NCBI RefSeq assembly: GCF_033118175.1
Contig: NC_083692.1
Span: 12,707,501 to 12,771,500 of the forward strand
Reading direction: 5' to 3'
Source: Dama dama
Lineage: Eukaryota > Chordata > Mammalia > Artiodactyla > Cervidae
Length of the DNA stretch: 64,000 nt
In this document: piece by piece, positions 54,921 to 64,000 of the stretch
Numbering within the stretch: position 1 is the stretch's first letter
Layout of the letters: each line of letters begins with the position of its first letter
Made by a program: the position numbers and the translations under genes
The notes under the pieces: model-generated
What the model saw: the letters and a program-made list of their open reading frames with translations, nothing else
What the model was told of the DNA's origin: nothing
Database searches by the model: none

Positions 54921-55040
54921 TTTCTTTTATTAGCTTCACTATGGGGCATATGGGATTCTAGTCCCTTGATCAGGGATTGAACCCTCTCCCTTTCCCTTGG
55001 AAGCATGGAGTCTTAACCACTAGACAACCAAGTAAGACCT
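54921..55040 (-). mobile_element. CHR-type SINE, partial
   Basis: Reverse head half: GGGATTCTAGTCCCTTGATC, AGGGATTGAACCC, TCTTAACCACTAGACAACC. Confidence 0.75.
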
Positions 55041-55246
55041 GATATAATATTTTAAAAATAAGTTAATAATATGTTTAAAATAAGTTATTCTAGCTGAGTA
55101 ATTATCCTCAGTGTTTGTTTGTTTGTTTGTTTTTTTCTGATGAAACATTTGCTTCTGCTTGATTAATTAGTATTGAATGAAGGGGACTGTAAAACACTGT
55201 CCTTCAATTTTTTCCTTGGATTCAGATTTTAATGATACTACCATAA

Positions 55247-56666
55247 CTAAAAGATGATGCTGTGAAAGTGCTGCACTCAATATGCCAGCAAATTTGGAAA
55301 ACTCAGCAGTGGCCACAGGACTGGAAAAGGTCAGTTTTCATTCCAATCCCAAAGAATGGCAATGCCAAATAATGCTCAAACTACCACACAATTGCACTCA
55401 TCTCACACGCTAGCAAAGTAATGCTCAAAATTCTCCAAGCCAGGCTTCAGCAATACATGAACCATGAACTTCCAGATATTCAAGCTGGTTTTAGAAAAGG
55501 CAGAAGAACCAGAGATCAAATTGCCAACATCCACTGGATCATCGAAAAAGCAAGAGAGTTCCAGAAAAAACATCTATTTCTGCTTTATTGACTATGTCAA
55601 AGTCTTTGTCTGTGTGGATCACAATAAACTGTGGAAAATTCTGAAGGAGATGGGAATACCAGACCACCTGACCTGTCCCTTGAGAAACCTGTACACAGGT
55701 CAGGAAGCAACAGTTAGAACTGGACATGGGACAACAAACTAGTTTCAAATAGGGAAAGGAGTACGTCAAGGCTGTATATGGTCACCCTGCTTATTTAACT
55801 TATATGCAGAGTACATCATGAGAGATGCTGGACTGGAGGAAGCACAAGCTGGAATCAAGATTGTCGGGAGAAATATCAATAACTTCAGATATCAATAACC
55901 ACTCTTATCACAGACAGTGAAGAAGAGCTAAAGAGCCTCTTGATGAAAGTAAAAGAGGAGAGTGAAAAAGTTGGCTTAAAACTCAACATTCAGAAAACTA
56001 AGATCATGGCATCTGGCCCCATCACTTCATGGGAAATAGATGGGGAAACAGGAGAAACAGTGGCTGACTTTTTTTGGGGGCTCCAAAAGCACTGCAGATG
56101 GTGATTGAGCCATGAAATTAAAAGACGCTTGCTCCTTGGAAGGAAAGTTATGACCAATCTAGTCAGCATATTAAAAAGCAGAGACATTACTTTGTTGACA
56201 AAGGTCCATCTAGTCAAGGCTATGGGTTTTTTTCCAGTGATCATGTATGGCTGTGAGAGTGGACTATAAAGAAAGCTGAGCGCCAAATAATTGATGCTTC
56301 TTACCTGTGGTGTTGGAGAAGACTCTTGAGAGTCTGTTGAACTGCAAGGAGATCCCACCAGTCCATCCTAAAGGAGATCAGTCCTGGGTGTTCACTGGAA
56401 GGACTGATGTTGAAGCTGAAACTCCAATACTTTGGCCACCTGCTGCGAAGAGCTGATTCATTGGAAAAGACCCTGATGCTGGGAAAGATTGAAGGTGGGA
56501 GGAGAAGGGGATGACAGAGGATGAGATGGTTGAATGGCATCACTAACTCAATAGACATGGGTCTGAATAGACTCTGGCAGTTGGTAATGGACAGGGAGGC
56601 CTGGCGTGCTGCAGTTCATGGGGTCACAAAGAGTCAGATACGACTGAGCGACTGAACTGAACTGAA
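55247..56666 (+). mobile_element. BovB LINE, 5' truncated, catalytic box deleted
   Basis: About 1.4 kb from AAAGATGATGCTGTGAAAG to a GAACTGAACTGAA tail. It has a stop where others read a Lys codon (CCAAATAATGCTC), the motif-A region changed to YVKVFVCVDH, and a deletion of the YADD codons (TTCAGATAT joins CAATAACCACTC near 55893). The frame 55464-55742 keeps only the central RT. Clearly dead. Flanks show no convincing duplication. Confidence 0.95.
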
Positions 56667-56845
56667 CCAAAACTAAGATTCATAAGGTTGGTTTAACCTA
56701 TGTGCCAGATATGTAATTTTACTTCACAGTGACTATGGGAATTTATTCAATTACTCAACAAATACTTATAGAAAACCTACAGTGTATGTTTGAGACACTG
56801 CCACAGAAGTGGGATGCCAAAATTACCAGCCAGACATGTTTCCTG

Positions 56846-57483
56846 TTCTATTAGTTTGCTAAGGCTGCTGTAACAAAGGACTACAAACTGGTTGGCTTAA
56901 ACAACAGAAAAATTAGGTGTCTCATACTTCTGGAGGCTAGAGAAACAAGCTGTCCCCAGGATTGATTCTTTCTGAGGGCTGCGAGGGGAGGCTTTGTTCT
57001 GGCCTCTCTTGTTGGCTTGCAGAAGGCCATCTTCTACCTGCACCCCTTTTTATCACCTCTCCTCTACATGGATCTGTGTTTCTGTCCAAATTCTCCTTTA
57101 TATAAGGACACCAGTCATACTGGATTAAAGACCCTCTGTCTCCCATGGATGCCATCTCAGGTGACGCAGTTGGTAAAGAATCCACCTGCCAACGCAGGAG
57201 GTACAAGAGACTCAGGTTTGATCCTGGGTAGGGAAGATCCCCTGGAGGAGGAAAGGGCAACCCTCTCCAATATTCTTGTCTGGAAAATTCCATGGACAGA
57301 GGAGCCTGGTGGGCTACAGTACATAGGGTCACAAAGAGTCGGACACGACTGAACTCTCATGCTCAACAACAGCTCTTCCAGGAAAGGCCTCATCTTAACT
57401 AATTACATCTTCAAGCACTCTGTTTCCAAATAAGGCCACATTCTGGGTGAGGTACTCGGAATGAGAACTTCAGTGCGTAAATC
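56846..57483 (-). mobile_element. MaLR-like LTR, reverse, split by a Bov-tA
   Basis: ATTAGTTTGCTAAGGCTGCT, GGCTTAAACAACAGAAAAAT, CTTCTGGAGGCTAGAG, TATAAGGACACCAGTCATAC and TCCAAATAAGGCCACATTC are in the same order as the LTR at 21641-24115. A sense Bov-tA lies at 57136-57380. Confidence 0.65.
57136..57380 (+). mobile_element. Bov-tA SINE in LTR
   Basis: Sense copy with a rearranged head (CATCTCAGGTGACGCAGTTGG) and a CAACAACAGC tail. Possible duplication AAAGACCCT / AAAGGCCTC. Confidence 0.88.
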
Positions 57484-57493
57484 TGGAGGGATA

Positions 57494-57739
57494 TTGTGTG
57501 TGTTGCTTTGCTTGGTCAGTTGCTTTGGTCGTGTCTGACTCTTGGTGACTCTATGGACTGTAGCGTGCCATGCTCCTCATATCATGGGATTCTCTAGCAA
57601 GAATCCTGGAGTGGGTTGCCATGCCCTCCTCCAGGGGGTCTTCCTGACCCAGGGATCAAATCCAGGTCTCCTGTGGCTCGGGTTTGATCACCTGCGTTGC
57701 AGGTGGGTTCTTTACCACTGAGCCACCAGGGAAGTCCCT
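57494..57739 (-). mobile_element. Bov-tA SINE
   Basis: Reverse copy. Target duplication TGGAGGGATA (57484-57493 and 57740-57749), perfect over 10 bp. The B-box region carries a short extra segment (GTGGCTCGGGTTTGATC). Confidence 0.95.
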
Positions 57740-57769
57740 TGGAGGGATACTACTCAGCCAGTAACACTT

Positions 57770-58200
57770 GACCTGTGGACCGTTAACCGAGGCAGGTGAC
57801 ATTTCGATGACAAATTACAGCAGAGCATAATGAATGCTATACTGGAGTAGGGGTCAGGTAGTGGTTGAGCCCACAATCACGGTTAACAAGCCCAGATTTT
57901 ATCTGAAGACAATGGAAATCCATTTTAAAGGTATCTAAATAGAGTTCTGACATAATGAAATTTGCTTCTCAGAAAGACCACTCTGGCTTCCCTGTGAAAA
58001 ATGTAGGGGAGACTAGACAGAGGTTGAGGGTACTCTGGTCTAGCATAGAAGCAGTAAGGTTGGTAGAAATGGCTGGGTTCAAGAAATATTTACAGCAGAC
58101 TCAGTAAAACTTAGTATTCAACTGGATGAGGACACCGAAGAAAATAGAGGAGTTAAAGGATGATCAGGTTTCTGGCTTGAAAAATAGTTTTTCAAATAAC
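57770..58200. mobile_element. L2-like old repeat
   Basis: GAATGCTATACTGGAGTAGG, AAAGACCACTCTGGCTTCCC and GATGATCAGGTTTCTGGCTTG follow the order of the repeat seen at 63100-63610. Diverged, non-coding. Confidence 0.4.
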
Positions 58201-58302
58201 AATATCATTTGCTAAATAGGCAAACAGAGAGAAAGAAGAGGAGGAACTGACATGTTCATTGATGGCCATGTTAGTATATAAATACCTCTAGAAATTGTAA
58301 AT

Positions 58303-58628
58303 GATCTTCCCTGGTAGCTCAGCTGGTAAAGAATCTGCCTGCAATGCAGGAGACCCTGTTTCAATTCCTGGGTCAGGAAGGTCCCCTGGAGAAGGGATAG
58401 ACTACCCACTCCAGTATTCTTGGGCTTCCCTGGTGGCTCAGATGCAAGAATCTGCTTGCAATGCAACAGACCTGGATTCAATCCCTAGGTTGGGAAAATC
58501 CCCTGGAGAAGGTCATGGCAACCCACTCCAGTATTCTTGCCTGGAGAATCCCCATGGACAGAGGAGCCTGGTGGGCCACAGTGCACGGGGTCACCAAGAG
58601 TCAGATTCAACTAAACACAGCATGGCAC
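58303..58628 (+). mobile_element. Tandem-headed Bov-tA SINE
   Basis: Two heads (58303-58419 and 58420-58628). Target duplication AGAAATTGTAAAT (58290-58302) and AGAAATTTTAAAT (58629-58641), 12 of 13 identical. Confidence 0.96.
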
Positions 58629-58641
58629 AGAAATTTTAAAT

Positions 58642-59280
58642 AGACCCTTTAGTAGGCGCAGTAGTTCGTTTTATGGATCTTGATCTTAAGCTGGAGAGAT
58701 CGACTTGAAATGCAGATTGGGATAATCTCAGCATGTGATTCAGGGTTCTGGCAGCAAGTAGATGGCATCCTGGAAAGAAGTCACTTGAAAGGACTCTAAT
58801 GAATGAACTATTTACAAAGTTATTGGCTGGGTTCAGGGAACACAGCAAGAGTTGGGGAAGTACTCTGGAATGAGCACAACTGAAAGCTGCTACTATCCCG
58901 AGGCTCGAGGTGTGAAGGGAAAGAAAGGGTTACTGGAACCTTCCGAGAGCTGTCACTATCGGAGCAGGTGGCCTAATAGGAAGGGTCTTTGGTAAAGGAA
59001 TGCAACCACTCCAATCCAGAACTAGGCGTGGAAGAAGCCAGAAAAAATAATAGCATCTTACTTCTTTCTCCTCCCAGGATCCAATTTCCTGCTGATATCC
59101 TTCTGGACAGAAACAAACCATTAATCAAAGGACCAAAGAAACAGTTTATAGAAAGCAACCTCCCAGGGAGGATGAAGAAAGGTGGATAATTTACCTGGGG
59201 GGCAAAGAAGACACCAGCAAAAGCCATATGTAGAAGAAGAGGGACTAGATATTTGATAGGGACTCATTATCTGAGCCCTG
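58642..59280. other. Single-copy-like stretch, no gene seen
   Basis: Overlapping frames of 63-84 codons near 58930-59227 have no motif. Nothing named. Confidence 0.4.
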
Positions 59281-59498
59281 GCAAAGAGCTGACTCACTGG
59301 AAAAGACCCTGGTGCTGGGAACGATTGAGGACAGGAAGAGAAGGGGACGACAGAGGATGAGATGGTTGGGTGGCGTCATTGACTCAATGGACATGAGTTT
59401 GAGCAAACTCCGGGAGATAGTGGAGGACAGGGAAGACTGGTGTGCTACAGTCTATGGGGTCTCAAAGAGCAGGAGGCAACTGAGTGGCTGAACAATGG
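59281..59498 (+). mobile_element. BovB LINE 3' tail
   Basis: GCAAAGAGCTGACTCACTGG to GTGGCTGAACAATGG. 5' truncated. Weak flank repeat ATTATCTGAG / ATCATCTGGG. Confidence 0.9.
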
Positions 59499-61480
59499 AT
59501 CATCTGGGAAGAGAATATAAATGAAAGGAAGAAGGCAAAGATCTTTACCAAACATCAAAAGTTTGCAGAACAACTAAACTTGAGGTTCTAGAAAAAGTAA
59601 ACTAATCATCAAAGCTAAAAACAACCAAAACAGATTTAGAAAAGCAGAGAAGCGTAACATCTCACACAACAACAACAAAAAAGAGAGAGCAGCAAACAAT
59701 GTCAAATGCTGTGATGAAGCAAAATAAAGATAGAAAAGGGTACGTGAAGTTTAGCTTGTATGGTGGCTATTTGAGAACTCAGGGGGTAGCTTATATGGAG
59801 TGGCAGGGTTAGTAGCTGACTCGAAGAATAAGGAGCATGTGAACAAATGAAGAGAAAGATATAGCTAATTTATTCCTTCAGGGGAGTATGAAAGCATAGC
59901 TCCCTTTCCTTTGTTAAAGGATTGGACAGCAAGTGTTGTTAATCCCAACAATTTAGCCCATTACAAGACATTGTAATTGGTCTTGATCTTTTTCTCTGGA
60001 GACTGGCCAGCCCAGGTTTAGGAAGAGGTTGCCTTTGTTCCTTAGATGGCTGTGGTGTCTCCAGGGCTGCCTGCCTTGAACACATCTAAGAGTCAGAACG
60101 TTTGAAGAATGGCCACCATTTAAAAGGCTGACATCTGGTTCTCTTTTCTACTCTGGGAACGAGCACCGTGTGTGGCTTTTCAGGGAAGGTCCAGCAGACT
60201 ACTTGGTCTGTCTGCTTAACTCCATTGAGACTATCACAGTTTTCACTGATGCCAGTTTGAGGATAGGGAGAAGGCTTTCCAGCATTCCCTTTGTTGCCTC
60301 TAACTAAGGATTTTTATTACCCCACCTATCTTGGGATTTAAACACGAATCTCTGAAGTTCGAGGCTTCTTTAAAGACCAGATGTTGGCAGAGGAAACCAC
60401 TGGGCTGTTCTACTTTCTCACATTCTTGCGTTACTGTGACATATGGTGTGAAGCAAATATTAGTGCCTGGAAATATAAAACATCAGGATGCATCTGAGTT
60501 ATTCGTCCCCAGTTACGTTTGATCTGTGAATGGCAGAAACACTCCATTTCATAGCCATATTTATCATTCAAAGTAAATCATGCATTTGGGGGGCATAAAA
60601 TCAGATGCTTTAGAATGCATGCGATTACCAACTATTGCATATTTCTCCAAAGAAAGATTGGAATTATGTGGCCAATGAGAAGGAGTGCTGCTTTAGAATG
60701 TGGCAAAGAGAAGCTAAGGTGAGAGATACATCATAATAGATTAATACTAAGCGAATGTTATTTTTCCCTTTCTTTTTCAATCCCAGAAACCAATCCCCAT
60801 AGGGATAACTTTGTGGGGTATTTTTCTTTGTTTAGTTTTTATTTCTTGAAATTTGAAATCTGTAAATCAGATTTTTATAGGCCCAATAATATTTTCCGAT
60901 TGATTTCCATTATATTTTCAGAGATGAGTTTGCATAGAAAAGTAAATGTTAAGACATTAAAAATTACCTTTTAAATAATTGCTGATGTGAAACTATCAAT
61001 ACATACATCAAGAATCGGTACGAGAGAAGCTGTATGTAAATGCTGAATTCAGTGTTAGAGGTTAAGAAAATGTCCAGAGCAATTTTGCAATTGTAAGCAG
61101 TTTAGTTTCAGGAGGTTAAATGGACAATGGCAAAGGCACCTGTGGGTCCAGATTAGGAATCAGCAAAAGCACTGACTTCGCAGCATGAGGCATGTCTTAC
61201 GCAGGAAATCCCAAACTCCCCATCCTTATTTTGCTGTCTTAGTGCTCCTCCCCTTCCCCTCTGACTTCCACTATAAAGCACATATAGTTAGGGTGGTGTA
61301 AGGATTTCAAAATTTATGCAAAATCGTTGCTCTGAAAATTGCCAATTGAATACTATCTTAAAAAGTCCAGCCTGTGAATATAAGGGATATAATAGGTAGT
61401 ACTTACAGCTTAGTTTTTAGAAACTACTTTTGAAATCATTGCTTTTGGTAGCTATGTTTCCCTGGGAAAGTAAAGTAAAT
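59499..61480. other. Long single-copy-like stretch, no gene seen
   Basis: About 2 kb without a named repeat. Frames are short. No exon, tRNA or regulatory site could be supported. Confidence 0.45.
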
Positions 61481-61750
61481 TAAAGTCGCTCAGTCGTATC
61501 TGACTCTTTGTGACCCCATGGACTGTAGCCTACCAGGCTCCTCCGTCCATGGGATTTGCCAGGCAAGAAGACTGGAAGACCTTCCTAATTTATATATTTT
61601 CATATTCTCATTCCTTTTCAGTTGATGGGATTCTCCAGGCAAGAATACTAGAGTGGACTGCCATGCCTCCTTCAGGGAAAATCTTCCTTACCCAGGGATC
61701 GAACCCGCATCTAAGTCTCGTGCATAAGCAGGCAGGTTCTTTACCACATA
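61481..61750 (-). mobile_element. Bov-tA SINE with a 50-bp internal insertion
   Basis: Left part 61481-61575 (tail and second half) and right part 61626-61750 (first half and head) together make one reverse Bov-tA. A GGGATT..CCAGGCAAGAA block occurs in both parts (about 61550 and 61627), flanking an AT-rich 50-bp segment. Confidence 0.85.
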
Positions 61751-61917
61751 AGAGACACAGTTTCAATCCCTGAGTCAGGAAGATCCCCTGGAGGAGGGCA
61801 TGACAACCCAGTCCAGTATTCTTGCCTGAAAAATCCCATGGACAGAGGACCCTGATGGGGTACAGTCCACTGGGTCGCAAAGAGTCGGACACAACAGAAG
61901 CAATTTAGCACGCCCAC
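61751..61917 (+). mobile_element. Bov-tA SINE, head truncated
   Basis: Starts at CATAAGAGACACAGTTTCAAT directly against the reverse copy and ends GAAGCAATTTAGCACGCC. With 61626-61750 it forms a head-to-head inverted pair. Confidence 0.9.
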
Positions 61918-62079
61918 ATGCATTGGGTGAGGAGAGAGCCCTGGCTTTCTTAGGGGCAAAAAAGCCTTTCTTTTTTTGGTAAGATCCAAATCATTCCTGC
62001 TCACCTAACAGCAGAACTGATATGTAGTCATTCCTCTTGCTTTTCCCTCTGCCCTCCCTAACCGTTTGTTCTCAAGATA

Positions 62080-62350
62080 GTCTTCTATACACATTTAAGT
62101 CTCAGTTCAAGTTCTGCCTTCTGCAATGAAGCTGCCTCTGTTCCTCCTGGAAGATTTATGCCGTCCTTCCTAGGCATTCCCATGGTATGTTTTTTATTAA
62201 AATATTAAAACCTATTTTATATTGCATTGTAATTTTATTTCTCCTCTCCTCAAACCACAATGTCCTTTAAATTAAAGCTCTATCTCATTCTTGTCCTAAT
62301 CCCCAGCACTTGACATAGTACATGGTGTATACAATAACAACATGAATGAC
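62080..62350 (+). mobile_element. L2 LINE 3' end
   Basis: AAGTCTCAGTTCAAGTTCTG, GCATTGTAATTTTATTTC and CCCCAGCACTTGACATAGTA are L2 blocks in sense order. Old. Confidence 0.65.
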
Positions 62351-62427
62351 AAGGAGATACAGAAGTAGAAAAAAATTAAAGCAATGAGACTAACACAAAG
62401 CAAATGACAAGGACATTGAGACTTGTG

Positions 62428-62641
62428 GGTGCATGTGTGCTTAGGCACTTCCGTCTTGTCTGACTCTTTGGGACCCCATGGACTGTAGCCCCCCAGGTTC
62501 CTCTGTCCATGGGGATTCTCCAGGCAGGAATACTGGAGTGGGTTGCCATGCCTTCCTCCAGGGGATCTTCCTGACCCAGGGATCAAACCAGCATGTCCTG
62601 CCTTGCAGGTAGATTCTTTACCACTGATTCACTAGGGAAGA
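62428..62641 (-). mobile_element. Bov-tA SINE
   Basis: Reverse full-length copy from GTGGGTGCATGTGTGC to the head ACTAGGGAAGACC. Confidence 0.92.
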
Positions 62642-62747
62642 CCTCCTTACCCAATACTTCATTGCAAAAGTGAGGTCAGTATAATAAAAAAAGTTATTAG
62701 CACCAAACAGTTTGATGAAGTGAAGAGTAGATACCTTAGAAAGGAAG

Positions 62748-62821
62748 GATGTAACCCACAACCCTTATGTCTCCTGCGTTGGCAGGCAGGTTCTTTACCA
62801 CTATCGACACTTGGGAGGCTT
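62748..62821 (-). mobile_element. Bov-tA head fragment
   Basis: Reverse head only (AACCCACAACCCTTATGTC..ACACTTGGGAGGCTT). The body is missing. Confidence 0.75.
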
Positions 62822-62835
62822 ACTATGAGGCTTAC

Positions 62836-63076
62836 CACTGCTCTCACTTCAGTCGTGTCTGACTCTGTGCGACCCCGTCCCTGGGATTCTCCAGGCAAGG
62901 ACACTGGAGTGGGTTGCCATTTCCTTCTCCAATGCATGAAAGTGAAAAGTGAAAGCGAAGTAGCTCAGCCATGTCCGACTCTTCGCGACCCCATGGACTG
63001 CAGCCTACCAGGCTCCTCCGTCCATGGGATTTTCCAGGCAAGAGTACTGGAGTGGGGTGCCATTGCCTTCTCCGAA
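62836..63076 (-). mobile_element. BovA2 SINE (two monomers)
   Basis: Two body units joined by ATGCATGAAAGTGAAAAGTG, no tRNA-like head. Very similar to 31527-31762, so a fairly young subfamily. Confidence 0.93.
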
Positions 63077-63099
63077 TCAGTATAAGAGAATAGTTAATT

Positions 63100-63610
63100 T
63101 AAATAGGAAGATCCTGAAAGGACTTAGAAGGGGTGACTTTTGAGTGATGATCTGGATGGAATCAGAAGAACATCTGAAGACAAAGTTTCCAGGCAAAAGG
63201 AACAAAAACACCTTCAGTTGGACATTAGGGAGTTAGTAAAAATACTGGTGAGTGGGGAAATGAAATCAGAGAAAATGAGGCAGAACCAGACAACATAGGG
63301 CTGCAGACAGTGATAGGAAATTTGGGTTTTATTCTGAGTTTGATAGGGGCTGCTGAAGCATTTGAGTCAGTGAGTGGGATGATTAGATTTAGGCCTTAAA
63401 ATAAACCACTTTGGCTATTTAATAAATAATGGACTCAAACAGCAAGAGGTCAATGGAACAGAAGGCAAGGTGAAAGCAAGTAAAGCAAAAGGGGGTCATT
63501 TAGAGAGTTTAGGTGAAAAATGATGGCAACTTGGACTAGGACGGTCATAATGATGAAGGTAATATGTGATCAGAGGCAGGATATATTAAAATCAGATGTG
63601 CGGGAAGAGT
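63100..63610. mobile_element. L2-like old repeat
   Basis: TTTCCAGGCAAAAGGAAC, GAAATTTGGGTTTTATTC, GACTTAG.. and CAACTTGGACTAGGACGG match the family seen at 48780-49130 and 57770-58200. Confidence 0.4.
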
Positions 63611-63639
63611 AAAATTCATCAAAGATGTCTTGTAGCTAT

Positions 63640-63960
63640 TTATGATGGTTGATTTTATGTGTGAACTTGGCTAGGCCACGGTACCCGGTTTTGGGAACTG
63701 GTTCTTGAATCTGATTAGATTTAAAGGCACTAATGGCTATTTCCCGGAGAAGGCAATGGCAACCCACTCCAGTACTCTTGCCTGGAAAATCCCATGGACG
63801 GAGGAGCCTGGTGGGCTGCCATCTATGGGGTGACCCAGAGTCAGACACGACTGAAGCGACTTAGCAGCAGCAGCAATGGCTATTTCCATTAACAATAAGA
63901 GCACAGATAGTCCCTGGTATAATGTGGCAATAGCAATTCACAAAATATCACCATTGGATA
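63640..63960 (+). mobile_element. Old mammalian repeat, same family as 5935-6334, split by a SINE
   Basis: Starts TGATGGTTGATTTTATGTG, AACTTGGCTAGGCCACGG. Interrupted at 63745-63874. Confidence 0.55.
63745..63874 (+). mobile_element. Young Bov-A SINE with (AGC)n tail
   Basis: 5' truncated sense copy with little divergence and an AGCAGCAGCAGC tail. Perfect 13-bp target duplication AATGGCTATTTCC (63732-63744 and 63875-63887). Confidence 0.97.
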
Positions 63961-64000
63961 CTCCTAAACAATTAATTACTCAGATAAGTTTCTGAGTTTC

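Noticed and set aside
62676..63085. TCAGTATAA at both ends as a target duplication for the 62748-63076 SINE cluster
   Set aside because: Nine AT-rich bases 400 bp apart, with unrelated sequence between the left copy and the first SINE. Chance is as likely.

Overview
The window is nuclear DNA from a bovid ruminant (cattle, bison, sheep or goat lineage). The evidence is the repeat content. I count about 46 loci of the Bov-A/Bov-tA SINE family, about ten of the older cetartiodactyl tRNA-Glu SINE (CHR type), eleven loci of the RTE-class LINE BovB, and bovine-type L1 tails. Older mammalian layers (L1M, L2, MIR and MaLR-like LTRs) lie underneath. No host protein-coding gene, tRNA, rRNA, CRISPR array or bacterial-style operon could be supported. 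The only long ORF, 490 codons at 22282-23754 on the + strand, belongs to a BovB reverse transcriptase. The region is therefore intergenic or deep-intronic retrotransposon mosaic. Short exons of a host gene cannot be excluded by eye.

Layout. 1-10.5 kb: an old L1 split by a BovB tail, scattered SINEs, a 1.2-kb BovB remnant and a run of Bov-tA copies. 10.5-15 kb: mostly single-copy sequence plus a SINE-interrupted LTR. 15-20 kb: reverse-strand L1 broken up by CHR and Bov-tA SINEs, including a SINE-in-SINE nest. 21.6-24.1 kb: a MaLR-like LTR split by two separate BovB insertions, one carrying the long ORF. 24-33 kb: sparse repeats in single-copy sequence. 34-39 kb: L1 tails, an LTR-like repeat and several SINEs. 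39.6-44.3 kb: an old L1-type LINE carrying SINEs, then a rearranged BovB with an inverted 5' piece and a 0.5-kb insert of unknown origin. 44.8-50 kb: SINE pair, a well-kept L1 3' end, MIR, single-copy DNA, and an L1 tip carrying a BovB. 50.7-51.3 kb: a solo LTR. 52-59.5 kb: three more BovB copies, tandem SINEs and a second MaLR-like LTR. 59.5-64 kb: single-copy DNA, L2-like sequence, head-to-head SINEs and a young (AGC)n-tailed SINE.

How the parts relate. BovB supplies the retrotransposition machinery, and the Bov-A SINE body is known to derive from BovB and to use it for mobility. Bov-tA adds a tRNA-like head with RNA polymerase III A and B boxes. L1 supplies the poly(A)-tailed insertions. 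No copy here looks able to move on its own: every BovB is 5' truncated, rearranged or frameshifted, and the longest-ORF copy has the second Asp of its catalytic YADD box changed to Asn. Family names rest on my recall of consensus sequences. Target-site duplications were read directly from the sequence.
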